From JBEIFW01 sp044370695 (GTDB taxonomy: Bacteria; Actinomycetota; Acidimicrobiia; Acidimicrobiales; Ilumatobacteraceae), in the NCBI GenBank assembly GCA_044370695.1, contig JBILVB010000004.1, forward strand, positions 1 to 54,607: a DNA stretch of 54,607 nucleotides, read 5' to 3'. The notes under the pieces were generated by a model, which was not told where the DNA came from, made no database searches, and worked only from the letters and a program-made list of their open reading frames with translations. The position numbers and the translations under genes are program-made. Shown in pieces: positions 33,828-41,899 of the stretch. Positions within the stretch are counted from its first letter, which is position 1, and each line of letters starts with the position of its first letter.

Positions 33828-35108
33828 ATGCCCGAGTTGCCCGACCTCGAAGAGTTCCGACTCGAAGCCCGTGCGTGGCTGGAGCGCAACGCTCCGGCGC
33901 GTGTCGTGCGCACCGAGTCCGAGGAGGACGCTGAGATCGCCTGGGGCGTCGGCGAGTTCGACGTCGCCGTGTTCTACAACCTCACCGAGGACGAGGAGCG
34001 GGCCAAGCTCGAGGCCTACCGGGCCTGGCAGCAGAAGAAGTTCGACGCCGGGTACGCGATGTTGTCCTGGTCGGAGAAGTTGGGGGGCCGTGGTCTGCCC
34101 CGCACGTACACGCGTGCCTGGAACCAGGAGGAGGCCCGCTTCGAGACCCCGTCGGCCGGCGAGCTCCCCCCGACGTCGATGGGCCTGATCGCCACGACGG
34201 TGGGCGCGTACGGCACCTCCGAACAGGTCGCCAAGTGGATCAAGCCGCTGATGCGCATGGACCTGCTCGGCTGTCAGCTCTTCAGCGAGCCGTCTGCGGG
34301 CAGCGATCTGGCGTCGCTCACCACCCGCGCCACCCGCGACGGTGACGAGTGGGTCCTCAACGGCCAGAAAGTGTGGACCTCGGGCGCCCGGTTCTCCGAC
34401 TGGGGCCTCGCCATCACCCGAACGGACTTCGACGTGCCCAAGCACAAGGGGCTCACGGCGTTCATGGTGCCGTTCGATCACCCGGGTGTCGAGGTGCGCC
34501 CCATCCGCCAGATGTCCGGTGGTGCCTGCTTCAACGAGGTGTTCCTCACCGACGCCCGGATTCCCGACGAGTGGCGCCTCGGCGGCGTCGGGGAGGGATG
34601 GCGAGTGGCACTCACCTGCCTGGGGTTCGAGCGCGATCACTCCGGCGGCGGTTCGAGCATGGGGGGTGGGTTCAAGATGGTGCTCGCCACCGCCCGCCAC
34701 CACGGCCGCACCGAGGATCCGGTGATCCGCCAGACGCTCGCCGACCTCTACGTCCACGGCAAGGTGGCGCAGTTCACCAACCGCCGGGCGGCTGCGGCGC
34801 TCAAGGCCGGGCAGACGCCCGGGCCGGAAGGCTCGCTCGGCAAGCTGATGTGGACGGCCAACATGCGCCGCACCTCCGACGCGATCTCGCAGATCCTCGG
34901 GCCGCGTCTGATCGCCGACACCGGCGAGTGGGGCACGTACGGCTGGTCGGAACAGGTGCTCGGGGCACCTGGCTATCGCATCGCCGGCGGCTCCGACGAG
35001 ATCCAGCGGAACATCATCGGCGAGCGGGTCCTCGGCCTGCCGGCCGAACCGCGCGTCGACAAGGACCTGGCCTTCAGCGAGGCCCAGCGCCTCGCCCGCA
35101 AGGGCTGA
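33828..35108 (+). CDS. acyl-CoA dehydrogenase
   Basis: 426 residues from ATG 33828 (GGGGAGG 6 nt upstream). FAD-dependent alpha,beta-desaturation of an acyl-CoA. Typical pieces: LGCQLFSEPSAGSDLASLTTRA, WVLNGQKVWTSGARFSDWGL (substrate-binding strands), DHPGVEVRPIRQMSGG, FNEVFLTDARIPD, and the C-terminal APGYRIAGGSDEIQRNIIGE and RVLGLP. This is the FadE branch of long N-terminal helical enzymes. The substrate could be a fatty acyl-CoA or steroid side chain, and in the latter case a heteromeric partner would be expected but none is adjacent. Monocistronic and ended by a strong hairpin. Confidence 0.92.
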   Translation: MPELPDLEEFRLEARAWLERNAPARVVRTESEEDAEIAWGVGEFDVAVFYNLTEDEERAKLEAYRAWQQKKFDAGYAMLSWSEKLGGRGLPRTYTRAWNQEEARFETPSAGELPPTSMGLIATTVGAYGTSEQVAKWIKPLMRMDLLGCQLFSEPSAGSDLASLTTRATRDGDEWVLNGQKVWTSGARFSDWGLAITRTDFDVPKHKGLTAFMVPFDHPGVEVRPIRQMSGGACFNEVFLTDARIPDEWRLGGVGEGWRVALTCLGFERDHSGGGSSMGGGFKMVLATARHHGRTEDPVIRQTLADLYVHGKVAQFTNRRAAAALKAGQTPGPEGSLGKLMWTANMRRTSDAISQILGPRLIADTGEWGTYGWSEQVLGAPGYRIAGGSDEIQRNIIGERVLGLPAEPRVDKDLAFSEAQRLARKG

Positions 35109-35114
35109 CCGTAG

Positions 35115-35155
35115 GGAACCGTGACGGCCGGCCGAGGCCCGGCCGTCACGGTTCC
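35115..35155. terminator. bidirectional hairpin between acyl-CoA dehydrogenase and PAC2 genes
   Basis: 16-bp perfect arms, GGAACCGTGACGGCCG (35115-35130) and its complement (35140-35155), have a 9-nt loop. It starts 6 bp after the acyl-CoA dehydrogenase stop and overlaps the last codons of the convergent PAC2 gene. Confidence 0.8.
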
Positions 35156-35991
35156 TCGCCGCCCTGCTCGCGCAGGAATGCCTCGAGTTCGGCGGCCAAC
35201 TCGTCGCCCGACGGGACCGGTCTCGAGGCGTCGTGCTGGAACTCGAGCTGGCGAACGTGTGCACGCGCGGCCGGATCGGCAACCACCGCCGCTTCGACCC
35301 GCGCCTCCCACTCGATCGCAGCGCCGGTGAGCCCGGCGGCGCCCAGCGTGTTGCCGCACAGCCGCTCCAGGCGCTCCAACAGCGCCATCGCCGCCTTGGG
35401 GTTGTCGGCCCCCGAGACGTAGTGCGGGACCAGGGCCCGCAGCGACACGACCGGCATGCCGCGCTGGCCGAGAAGATCGTGCAGCGGACCGACGACGCCG
35501 GTCGGCCCCTCGTAGCTCGGCGGGTCGAGACCCAGCCGGACGGCCAGCGCTCGGTCCTGGGTGCTCGCCGTCACCGGGACGGCGCGCGAGTGCGGGACCA
35601 GCGCCGGGAGCGCGCCGAGCGTGACGACGAGCTCGGCACCGACCGCTGCGGCGACGTCGGCCACGAGCGCGGCGAAGGTCCGCCAGCGCAGGTGCGGCTC
35701 CACACCGGCGCAGGCCACCAGGTCGTGGCGGGATCCGGTGCGCCGCAACACGAACTCGTTCGCCGGCCAGGCCACCGTGCGCTCCCCGTCGACGACCACG
35801 GCCTGCGGACGCTCCTTCGAGAAGTCGAAGAACCGCTCGGGATCGATCGACGCCAGCGCTTCACCGCCCTCGATCGCCCGGGCGCAGGCGGTCGTCGCGG
35901 CGGCGGCCGCGTCGAACCAGCCGCGCAGTGCGACGGCGACGATCGGTCGGACGGCACCGTCGGCCCGGCCCGACCAGACGAGTTCGTCCAT
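35146..35991 (-). CDS. PAC2 family protein
   Basis: 281 residues. Starts MDELVWSGRADGAVRPIVAV and carries the PAC2 (proteasome assembly chaperone 2-like) pattern: AIEGGEALASIDPERFFDFS, RPQAVVVDGERTVAWPANEF, ELVVTLGALPALVPHSRAVP, VRLGLDPPSYEGPTGVVG, VPHYVSGADNPKAAMALLER. Actinobacterial members are soluble and of unknown biochemical role; the eukaryotic and archaeal relatives assist proteasome assembly. It shares an operon with a lipoyl-domain gene 5 bp upstream. Bpa, a proteasome activator, is encoded 12 kb away in this window. Confidence 0.88.
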   Translation of the reverse strand: MDELVWSGRADGAVRPIVAVALRGWFDAAAAATTACARAIEGGEALASIDPERFFDFSKERPQAVVVDGERTVAWPANEFVLRRTGSRHDLVACAGVEPHLRWRTFAALVADVAAAVGAELVVTLGALPALVPHSRAVPVTASTQDRALAVRLGLDPPSYEGPTGVVGPLHDLLGQRGMPVVSLRALVPHYVSGADNPKAAMALLERLERLCGNTLGAAGLTGAAIEWEARVEAAVVADPAARAHVRQLEFQHDASRPVPSGDELAAELEAFLREQGGEEP

Positions 35992-35996
35992 CGGCG

Positions 35997-36227
35997 CTAC
36001 TCGATCGACCCGATCTGGGTGCCGACCGGGTACGTCTCGCCCTCGACGCCGCTCTGGCGCACGACCCCGGCGACCGGTGCCTCGATGTCGTTCTCGACCT
36101 TGTCGGTCTCGATCCGGTAGAGCACGTCGCCCGGTGCGACCGTCGCGCCGTCGGGCACCATCCATTCGACGAGGGTGCCCTCGGTCATCGAGACACCGAG
36201 CTTGGGAATGCTGATCGGAACGGCCAC
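35997..36227 (-). CDS. stand-alone lipoyl (biotinyl-lipoyl) carrier domain, 76 aa
   Basis: The whole protein is one lipoyl domain: MAVPISIPKLGVSMTEGTLV, the modified-Lys turn IETDKVENDIEAP (K about 43), and GVVRQSGVEGETYPVGTQIG. ETDKVE is the pattern of 2-oxo-acid dehydrogenase E2 domains, not of glycine-cleavage H protein or biotin carriers (which have EAMKM). No E2 catalytic or E3-binding part follows, so it could be a free acyl carrier for a 2-oxo-acid complex or a similar system. GTG start; TAGGAC 6 nt upstream. Pairing with PAC2 is odd and unexplained. Confidence 0.88.
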   Translation of the reverse strand: MAVPISIPKLGVSMTEGTLVEWMVPDGATVAPGDVLYRIETDKVENDIEAPVAGVVRQSGVEGETYPVGTQIGSIE

Positions 36228-36233
36228 GAACCG

Positions 36234-36273
36234 GTCCTACCGGCCGGGATCGGACGCCCGCAACTCGTAGGCT
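36234..36273. promoter_or_regulatory. divergent -10 boxes of the lipoyl/PAC2 operon (minus) and DUF305 gene (plus)
   Basis: Minus-strand TAGGAC (36234-36239) lies 6 nt before GTG 36227. Plus-strand TAGGCT (36268-36273) lies 7 nt before GTG 36281. Both transcripts would be leaderless or nearly so. Confidence 0.5.
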
Positions 36274-36280
36274 CGATCGG

Positions 36281-36973
36281 GTGACCTCGGTGCTCGAACC
36301 TCCCCGTGCCGGTGACGCGCCTCCCCCGGTCGAGGACCCGGGACACCCCGGCGACGACCCCGGCGACCCCGGCGAGCCGTGGTGGCACAGCCGGTGGCGG
36401 CTCGCCGTCCTCGGCGCCGCATTGGTGTTCCTGGGCATGGCTGCCGCTTTCGCCTGGAGCTCCCGTCCCGATCATCCCGGTGCACGCAGTGTCGACGTCG
36501 GGTTCCTGCAGGACATGCGGGTGCACCATGCGCAGGCGGTACAGCTCGCCCTCGCGGCGGTCGACCGGGCCCGCGACACCCACGATCCGGCGGTGCGCCG
36601 CCTCGCAGCCGGGGTGCTGCTCGACCAGCAGGCCGAGATCGGAGTCATGACGGCCTGGCTCGGCCGCTGGGGACAGCCGATCGGAGCCGACAGCGAGCCG
36701 ATGGCCTGGATGGGCATGGCCGGTCACCCGATGCCCGGCCAGATCAGCGACACCGACCTCGCGCAGCTCGCATCGTGGTCCGGGCGGCAGGCCGACGTGT
36801 TCTTCCTGCAGGCCCTGCGCGGCCACCACGAAGGTGGGATCCACATGGCCGAGTACGCCCGTGACCACGCCGAGACCGCCGAGGTGCGCGCGTTCGCGCG
36901 GGCGATGATCGGCGCGCAGAGCGAGGAACTGCGGATCGTCGACACGATCCTGCGTCGCCTCGGCGCCGCCTAG
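36281..36973 (+). CDS. DUF305 membrane-anchored His/Met-rich protein
   Basis: 230 residues from GTG 36281. An acidic Pro-rich N-terminus (about 1-40) and one membrane helix (about 41-60) are followed by an exported DUF305 domain with ferritin-like four-helix pattern: DVGFLQDMRVHHAQAVQLAL, MAWMGMAGHPMPG, and FFLQALRGHHEGGIHMAEYA. The paired HH and Met clusters look like a metal-binding site; some DUF305 proteins (CopM) bind copper outside the cell membrane. Copper link here is supported only by the family. Convergent with menA, overlapping its end by 4 bp. Confidence 0.88.
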   Translation: MTSVLEPPRAGDAPPPVEDPGHPGDDPGDPGEPWWHSRWRLAVLGAALVFLGMAAAFAWSSRPDHPGARSVDVGFLQDMRVHHAQAVQLALAAVDRARDTHDPAVRRLAAGVLLDQQAEIGVMTAWLGRWGQPIGADSEPMAWMGMAGHPMPGQISDTDLAQLASWSGRQADVFFLQALRGHHEGGIHMAEYARDHAETAEVRAFARAMIGAQSEELRIVDTILRRLGAA

Positions 36974-37857
36974 ACCGGGATGGCGAGCCCGAGCGCCAGC
37001 AGTAGCCCGAACACCAGCTGCACCCGGCCGGTCTCACCGAGCACGACCACGAGGCCAGGGCCGCGCACCCCCTCGATCACCCGCTGCAACGGCCGGCGGG
37101 CGATGAGCACGCTGATCAGCGCGAGCGCCGCCACCGGGCGGCCGAACAAGCCGAACGGGGGCACGAGCAGGTAGGGCACCACCAGCAGGCCGACGTACAG
37201 CCCGCGGGTACGCCGGTCCCCCAAGCGGACGGCCAGGGTGCGCTTCCCGGCGACGGTGTCGGTCGGGATGTCGCGCAGGTTGTTCACGACGAGTAGGGCG
37301 CACGGCAGGCACCCGACCGGCAACGAGGCGTAGAGCGACAACCACGTGAGCTGTTCGAGCACCACGAACGTCGTGCCCGCCGTGGCGACGACGCCGAAGA
37401 ACACGAACACGAACAGCTCCCCCAGGCCGAGATAGCCGTAGGGCCGTGGGCCGCCGGTGTACGCCCAGCCGGCCACCATCGACACGGCCCCGACCACGAA
37501 CAGCCACGGGCTGACGGCGACGGCGAGCACGGCGCCGGCCCCGCCGGCGACGGCGAACGCGACGAGCGCCGCGCGCTTGACCTCGGCCGGCGAGGCCAAC
37601 CCCGACGCGACCAGCCGAACCGGGCCGACCCGGGCGTCGTCGGTACCCCGCACGCCGTCGGCGTAGTCGTTGACGTAGTTCGTGGCCACTTGCAGCGCGA
37701 GCGCGACGACCAGCGCCGGCACCGCCCGCCACCACGTCGCTCCCTCCAGGCCGGCGGCACAGGCCGTCCCGACGGCGACCGGCACCACGGCGGCGGGCAG
37801 CGTGCGCGGGCGGGCTCCGAGGATCCAGCGGTTCGACGGCGGTGCGGCAGCGCTCAC
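36970..37857 (-). CDS. menA: 1,4-dihydroxy-2-naphthoate polyprenyltransferase
   Basis: 295 residues with 8-9 membrane helices, UbiA superfamily. It attaches the prenyl chain to DHNA in menaquinone synthesis. First Asp-rich motif is NYVNDYADGVRGTDDAR (pyrophosphate-Mg binding) with GPVRLVASG; the second is NNLRDIPTDTVAGKRTLAVR. GTG 37857, only 19 bp from the divergent menE. Confidence 0.92.
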   Translation of the reverse strand: MSAAAPPSNRWILGARPRTLPAAVVPVAVGTACAAGLEGATWWRAVPALVVALALQVATNYVNDYADGVRGTDDARVGPVRLVASGLASPAEVKRAALVAFAVAGGAGAVLAVAVSPWLFVVGAVSMVAGWAYTGGPRPYGYLGLGELFVFVFFGVVATAGTTFVVLEQLTWLSLYASLPVGCLPCALLVVNNLRDIPTDTVAGKRTLAVRLGDRRTRGLYVGLLVVPYLLVPPFGLFGRPVAALALISVLIARRPLQRVIEGVRGPGLVVVLGETGRVQLVFGLLLALGLAIPV

Positions 37858-37876
37858 CCGGGCATGATGGCCCCTC
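37858..37876. promoter_or_regulatory. 19-bp menA-menE divergent promoter
   Basis: Minus-strand CATCAT (37864-37869) lies 6 nt before the menA GTG and plus-strand CATGAT (37863-37868) lies 8 nt before the menE GTG. Both match TANNNT except in the first base and occupy nearly the same six base pairs, so the two promoters should exclude each other. Confidence 0.4.
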
Positions 37877-38995
37877 GTGGCCCGCCTCGTCGCCGTCGAC
37901 CTCCCGGGAGGCCCGGCGTTCGTCGACGCCCTACGCCGCGCGTGGGACGACGGCGACGCCGTGTTCCCGCTCGACCGGCGCCTCCCGGCCCCGGCCCGAG
38001 CGGTGGTCATGACGGCGATGGCCCCGTCGGCCGTCGTCGACGCCGGTGGCATCACCCGTCTCGACGGGGGCCGCCCCGTCGAGCGCGGGGACGCGCTGGT
38101 GGTCGCCACGTCCGGCACCACGGGGCGGCCCAAGGGCGTCGTGCTCACCCACGACGCCGTCGCCGCATCGGCGGCGGCGACCTCAGCCCGCCTGGGGGTG
38201 GACCCCACCCGCGATCGTTGGCTGGCCTGCCTCCCCCTCGCCCACGTCGGCGGGCTGTCGGTGGTCACCCGAGCCCTCCACGCCGGGGTGCCGCTCACGG
38301 TCCACGACGGCTTCGACGCCGATGCCGTCATGGCTGCCGCGCACGACGGCTGCACGCTCGTCTCGCTGGTGGGCACGGCGCTCGCCCGCATCGAGCCCGC
38401 CCGGTTCCGCACGATCGTGCTGGGCGGGTCCCGCCCACCGGACCGTCTGCCACCCAACGCCGTCGTCACCTACGGCATGACCGAGACCGGGTCCGGCGTC
38501 GTGTACGACGGCCGCCCGCTCGACGGCGTCTCCGTCCGCCTCGATCCCGACGACGGGATCGAGCTGCGGGCCCCGATGCTGCTGCGCGCCTATCGCGACG
38601 GCACCGTCCCGCTCGACGACGGCGGTTGGTTCGCGACCGGCGACGTCGGCGCCCTCGACCCCGACGGTCGCCTTCGGGTGTTCGGCCGCCGAGGCGACGT
38701 CATCGTCACCGGCGGGGAGAAGGTCTGGCCCGAACCGGTCGAGGCGGTACTCGCCGGGCTGCTCGGTGTACGGGACGTCGCCGTCACCGGTCGCGCCGAT
38801 CCGGACTGGGGCGAGCGCGTGGTCGCCGTCGTGGTGCCCACCGACCCAGCCGACCCACCCGAACTCGAGGCCCTGCGCGAGGCGGTTCGCGCCGTCCTGC
38901 CGGTGTGGTGCGCCCCCCGGTCCCTCGAGCTGGCCGACCGGATCGAGCGGACTGCGCTCGGCAAGGTGAACCGGGCCGCGCTCGCCGGTCGCTAG
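37877..38995 (+). CDS. menE: o-succinylbenzoate-CoA ligase, compact form
   Basis: 372 residues, shorter than the ~450-490 of E. coli and Bacillus MenE, as is usual in actinobacteria. AMP loop VATSGTTGRPKG at about 76-87, SLVGTALARIEP, LGGSRPPDRLP, VVTYGMTETGSG (the TE motif), RDGTVPLDDGGWFATGDVGAL, and catalytic Lys363 in TALGKVNRAALAG. Converts o-succinylbenzoate to its CoA ester in menaquinone synthesis; divergent menA supports the assignment over another ligase. Confidence 0.9.
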   Translation: MARLVAVDLPGGPAFVDALRRAWDDGDAVFPLDRRLPAPARAVVMTAMAPSAVVDAGGITRLDGGRPVERGDALVVATSGTTGRPKGVVLTHDAVAASAAATSARLGVDPTRDRWLACLPLAHVGGLSVVTRALHAGVPLTVHDGFDADAVMAAAHDGCTLVSLVGTALARIEPARFRTIVLGGSRPPDRLPPNAVVTYGMTETGSGVVYDGRPLDGVSVRLDPDDGIELRAPMLLRAYRDGTVPLDDGGWFATGDVGALDPDGRLRVFGRRGDVIVTGGEKVWPEPVEAVLAGLLGVRDVAVTGRADPDWGERVVAVVVPTDPADPPELEALREAVRAVLPVWCAPRSLELADRIERTALGKVNRAALAGR

Positions 38996-39022
38996 CGTCG
39001 CCGACCGACGTCAGGAGCAGGC

Positions 39023-39799
39023 ATGGGGAACGTATTGCAGGGCAAGGTCGCGCTGGTGACCGGCGCCGCGTCGGGCATCGGGCTCGCCATCGTCGAGCGG
39101 TTCGTGGCCGACGGCGCCTCCGTGCTCGCCGTCGACATCGACCGCGACGGTCTCGGCCGACTCGCCGATCGCCTCGGGGTGGCCACCGCGGTCGCCGACG
39201 TCACCGACGAGGACCAGCAGGCGGCCGCCGCCGCAGCCGCCCTGCAGGCGTTCGGGCGGCTCGACATCGCCGTCGCCAACGCCGGTGCCGGCTACTTCTC
39301 CCCGCTCCTCGAGCATCCCGTCGAGGAATGGCGCCGCATCCTGGAACTCTGTGTCACCGGGGTGTTCCTCACCGTCAAGCACGCCGGCCGGGCGATCGTC
39401 GCCACCGGCGACGGCGGTTCGATCATCGCCGTCGCTTCGCTCAACGCTGTCCAGCCGTCGCGGGGCATGGCCGCGTACTGCGCGGCGAAGTCGGCGGTCA
39501 CCATGCTCGTCGAGGTCGCGGCCATGGAGCTCGGCCCCCACGGGATCCGGGTCAATGCGATCGCCCCCGGTCTCGTGCGGACCAACGCCACCTCCGGGTT
39601 CTTCGCGGCGCCGGGCGTCGTGGAGGAGTTCGTCGAGAACACCACCGTCGGTCGCTTCGCCGAACCGTCGGAGATCGCTGCGCTCGCGGCGTTCCTCGCC
39701 GGGCCGGAGTCGTCGTTCGTCTCGGCGAGCACCTACGCCGTCGACGGCGGCGCCCGAACGGGCCGGTACCCGAACCTGTTCCGGTTGCTCACCCCCTGA
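39023..39799 (+). CDS. short-chain dehydrogenase/reductase
   Basis: 258 residues from ATG 39023 (AGGAG 6-7 nt upstream). NAD motif TGAASGIGLAIVERF, NAGAGYF, catalytic Ser in VASLNAVQPSRG, Tyr-x3-Lys in AAYCAAKSAV, and the GLVRTNATSGFF region. Contains the acidic DIDRDG after strand 2, which favours NAD over NADP. Ends with the usual AFLAGPESSFVSASTYAVDG. Downstream of menE by 27 bp, perhaps the same transcript, although no menaquinone step needs it; a lipid or alcohol substrate is as likely. Confidence 0.87.
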   Translation: MGNVLQGKVALVTGAASGIGLAIVERFVADGASVLAVDIDRDGLGRLADRLGVATAVADVTDEDQQAAAAAAALQAFGRLDIAVANAGAGYFSPLLEHPVEEWRRILELCVTGVFLTVKHAGRAIVATGDGGSIIAVASLNAVQPSRGMAAYCAAKSAVTMLVEVAAMELGPHGIRVNAIAPGLVRTNATSGFFAAPGVVEEFVENTTVGRFAEPSEIAALAAFLAGPESSFVSASTYAVDGGARTGRYPNLFRLLTP

Positions 39800-39821
39800 G
39801 GCCCGGCGAGGGGTGGCGCGC

Positions 39822-40568
39822 TCAGGCGACGCCGCGCACCCCCGCACCACCGTCGAGCACGTAGGTCTCGCCGGTGATCCACGATGCGGCGTCGCTGGCG
39901 AGGAACGTCACGAGGTTCGCGACGTCCTGGGGTTCGCCGAGGCGCCGCAACGGCAGGCTCTCGGCCAGCTTGTCGCCGAAGTTGTCGACGAGGAACTTCG
40001 CGAAGTCAGTCTTCACCAGACCGGGGGCCACGCCGACGACCCGGGTCGGACCGAGCTCCGAGGCGAGTTGGCGGGTGAGGTGGATGAGGGCCGCCTTCGT
40101 CAGGTTGTAGACGCCGAGGCCGCCCTCGGCCCGCAGACCGCCCACGGACGCCACGTTGACGATCACCCCGGGACGGGCCTTCATCGAGGCGTCCCAAGCG
40201 GCCTGGCTCCAGAACAGCGGGCCCCGCAGATTCACCTGGAAGGTCTTGTCGAACCGGCTCTCGTCCACCCCGAGGGTGCGCCCGTAGTACGGGTTGGTCG
40301 CCGCGTTGTTGACCAGGACGTCGAGCGAACCGAAGCGCTCGACCGTCTCGGCGATCACCCGCCGGCCCGCCTCCACGTCGCCGGTGTTCGCGGCGACCGC
40401 GACCACCCGGCCGGTCATGGACGCCGCCGCCTCGTCGAGCTGGTCCTGCTTGCGCGACACCAGCACGACGGTGGCGCCCGACGCCGCCATCGTCGCTGCG
40501 ATCGCCCTGCCGATGCCCTTCGACGCGCCCGTCACGAGCGCGACCTTCCCGTCGAGTCGGATCTCCAT
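39822..40568 (-). CDS. short-chain dehydrogenase/reductase
   Basis: 248 residues from ATG 40568. TGASKGIGRAIAATMAASG, the NADP-type basic residues SRKQDQ after strand 2, NNAATNPYYG, and active site YNLTKAALIHL with Ser in NVASVGGLRAEGG. C-terminal DAASWITGETYVLDGGAG is usual for this group. Close in style to dehydrogenases of actinobacterial lipid degradation. TACGGT lies 7 nt before the ATG, and an upstream in-frame GTG lies beyond it. Follows the thiolase gene on the same strand with a hairpin between them. Confidence 0.87.
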   Translation of the reverse strand: MEIRLDGKVALVTGASKGIGRAIAATMAASGATVVLVSRKQDQLDEAAASMTGRVVAVAANTGDVEAGRRVIAETVERFGSLDVLVNNAATNPYYGRTLGVDESRFDKTFQVNLRGPLFWSQAAWDASMKARPGVIVNVASVGGLRAEGGLGVYNLTKAALIHLTRQLASELGPTRVVGVAPGLVKTDFAKFLVDNFGDKLAESLPLRRLGEPQDVANLVTFLASDAASWITGETYVLDGGAGVRGVA

Positions 40569-40575
40569 CGCAGTG

Positions 40576-40581
40576 ACCGTA
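40576..40581 (-). promoter_or_regulatory. -10 box TACGGT of the SDR at 39822-40568
   Basis: 7 nt upstream of ATG 40568. It lies between the terminator hairpin of the thiolase operon and the SDR, giving this gene its own start. Confidence 0.5.
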
Positions 40582-40611
40582 CACAACGACCTGCGCCGCT
40601 CACCCGGACGC

Positions 40612-40651
40612 GGCGACGGACGGGCCGCAGCGCAGCCCGTCCGTCGTCGCC
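40612..40651 (-). terminator. hairpin ending the DUF35-thiolase transcript
   Basis: The arms GACGGACGGGC (40615-40625) and GCCCGTCCGTC (40635-40645) have a 9-nt loop, and the stem extends outward on both sides across a 3-nt bulge. Located 10-50 bp behind the thiolase stop. Confidence 0.65.
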
Positions 40652-40660
40652 GGGGTCCGC

Positions 40661-41869
40661 TCAGCTGGCCGCGCGCTCCAGGATGTGGATCGCACAGGCC
40701 GAACCGAGCCCGATCACGTGCGTCAGGCCGACCTTGGCGCCCTCGATCTGACGGTCGCCGGCCTCGCCACGCAGGTGGGTGGACACCTCGAAGATGTTGG
40801 CGATGCCCGTGGCCCCGAGCGGGTGACCCTTCGACAGCAGGCCACCGGACACGTTGACGGGGATCTCACCGTCGCGCCATGGACCCCGCTTGTCGATCCA
40901 CTCGCCCGCTGCACCGGGCTCGCACAGGCGCAGGTTGTCGTAGTGCAACAGCTCCGCGGTGGCGAAGCAGTCGTGCAGCTCGACGAGATCGAGATCCTTC
41001 GGGTCGACCCCCGCGATCGAGTAGGCCTTGTCGGCCGCACGTCGCGTCAGGGTGTTCACGTCGAAGTTGACCTGGCCGCCGTCGACGTACGGGTCGGAGG
41101 TCATCACCGAGGCCGAGACCTTGACCGCCCGGCGCTGCACCTCGGCCGGCAGGCTCCGCAGCTTCTCCTCCGACACCAGCACCGCAGCGGCCGCACCGTC
41201 GCCGGTGGGGCAGCACATCAGCAGCGTGTTCGGGTACGCGATGACCTCGCCGCCCATGATCTCGTCGAGGCTGAACTGCTTGCGGTACTGCGCGAGCGGG
41301 TTCAGCACCGAGTGGGCGTGGTTCTTCTCGGCGACCTTGGCGAACTGCTCGAAGCCGACGCCGCCGTGCTCGTAGGCGTACTCCATGCCCGCCTGGGCGA
41401 ACGTGCCCGGCATCAGGTTCGTCCCCAGGATGCCCTCGGTGCCCATCACCGCGCCGTACCGACCGCTGGGCTCGTAGACGAGCTCCTCCTTGCGGGCCTG
41501 ACGGCCGGCGCCGAGCATCCCCATCTTGCCCATCTGCTCGCTGCCGACCGCGAGGCCCATCTCGGCCTCGCCGGCCTTGATCGCCATGTACACGGTCCGG
41601 AACGCCGTCGCGCCGGTCGCGCAGGCGTTGGACACGTTGTAGACCGGGATGCCGGTCTGGCCGATCTGCTTCTGGATGCGCTGACCCACCCCTGCATTGG
41701 CCTCGTACAGGTTCCCCGACGCGAGGATGTCCATGTCCTTGACCGCCGCCCCGGCGTCGTCGAGTGCAGCGATGCAGGCCTCGGACGCGAGGTCGATCAG
41801 GTCCTTGTCCTTGTACCGCTTGAAGGGGGTCATCGAGACCCCGATGATCCAGACGTTGTCACCGCTCAT
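40661..41869 (-). CDS. SCP-x/acetyl-CoA acetyltransferase-type thiolase
   Basis: 402 residues from ATG 41869 (AAGGAG 7 nt upstream). Here the nucleophilic Cys is present: VYNVSNACATGATAFRTVY with C83. Also ELHDCFATAELL and the C-terminal catalytic His motif GGLLSKGHPLGATG, and THVIGLGSACAIHIL carrying the second Cys. It should carry out thiolytic cleavage of 3-ketoacyl-CoA, unlike the tyrosine-based paralogue at 9098. It lies 30 bp behind a DUF35 gene and probably works as a complex with it. Substrate branched or steroid-like by family, not proven. Confidence 0.9.
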   Translation of the reverse strand: MSGDNVWIIGVSMTPFKRYKDKDLIDLASEACIAALDDAGAAVKDMDILASGNLYEANAGVGQRIQKQIGQTGIPVYNVSNACATGATAFRTVYMAIKAGEAEMGLAVGSEQMGKMGMLGAGRQARKEELVYEPSGRYGAVMGTEGILGTNLMPGTFAQAGMEYAYEHGGVGFEQFAKVAEKNHAHSVLNPLAQYRKQFSLDEIMGGEVIAYPNTLLMCCPTGDGAAAAVLVSEEKLRSLPAEVQRRAVKVSASVMTSDPYVDGGQVNFDVNTLTRRAADKAYSIAGVDPKDLDLVELHDCFATAELLHYDNLRLCEPGAAGEWIDKRGPWRDGEIPVNVSGGLLSKGHPLGATGIANIFEVSTHLRGEAGDRQIEGAKVGLTHVIGLGSACAIHILERAAS

Positions 41870-41899
41870 TGGTCCGCTCCTTGTGGTGTCTCGACGGGT

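Noticed and set aside
37690..39864. A 724-codon plus-strand open frame
   Set aside because: Out-of-frame shadow of menE and the following SDR.
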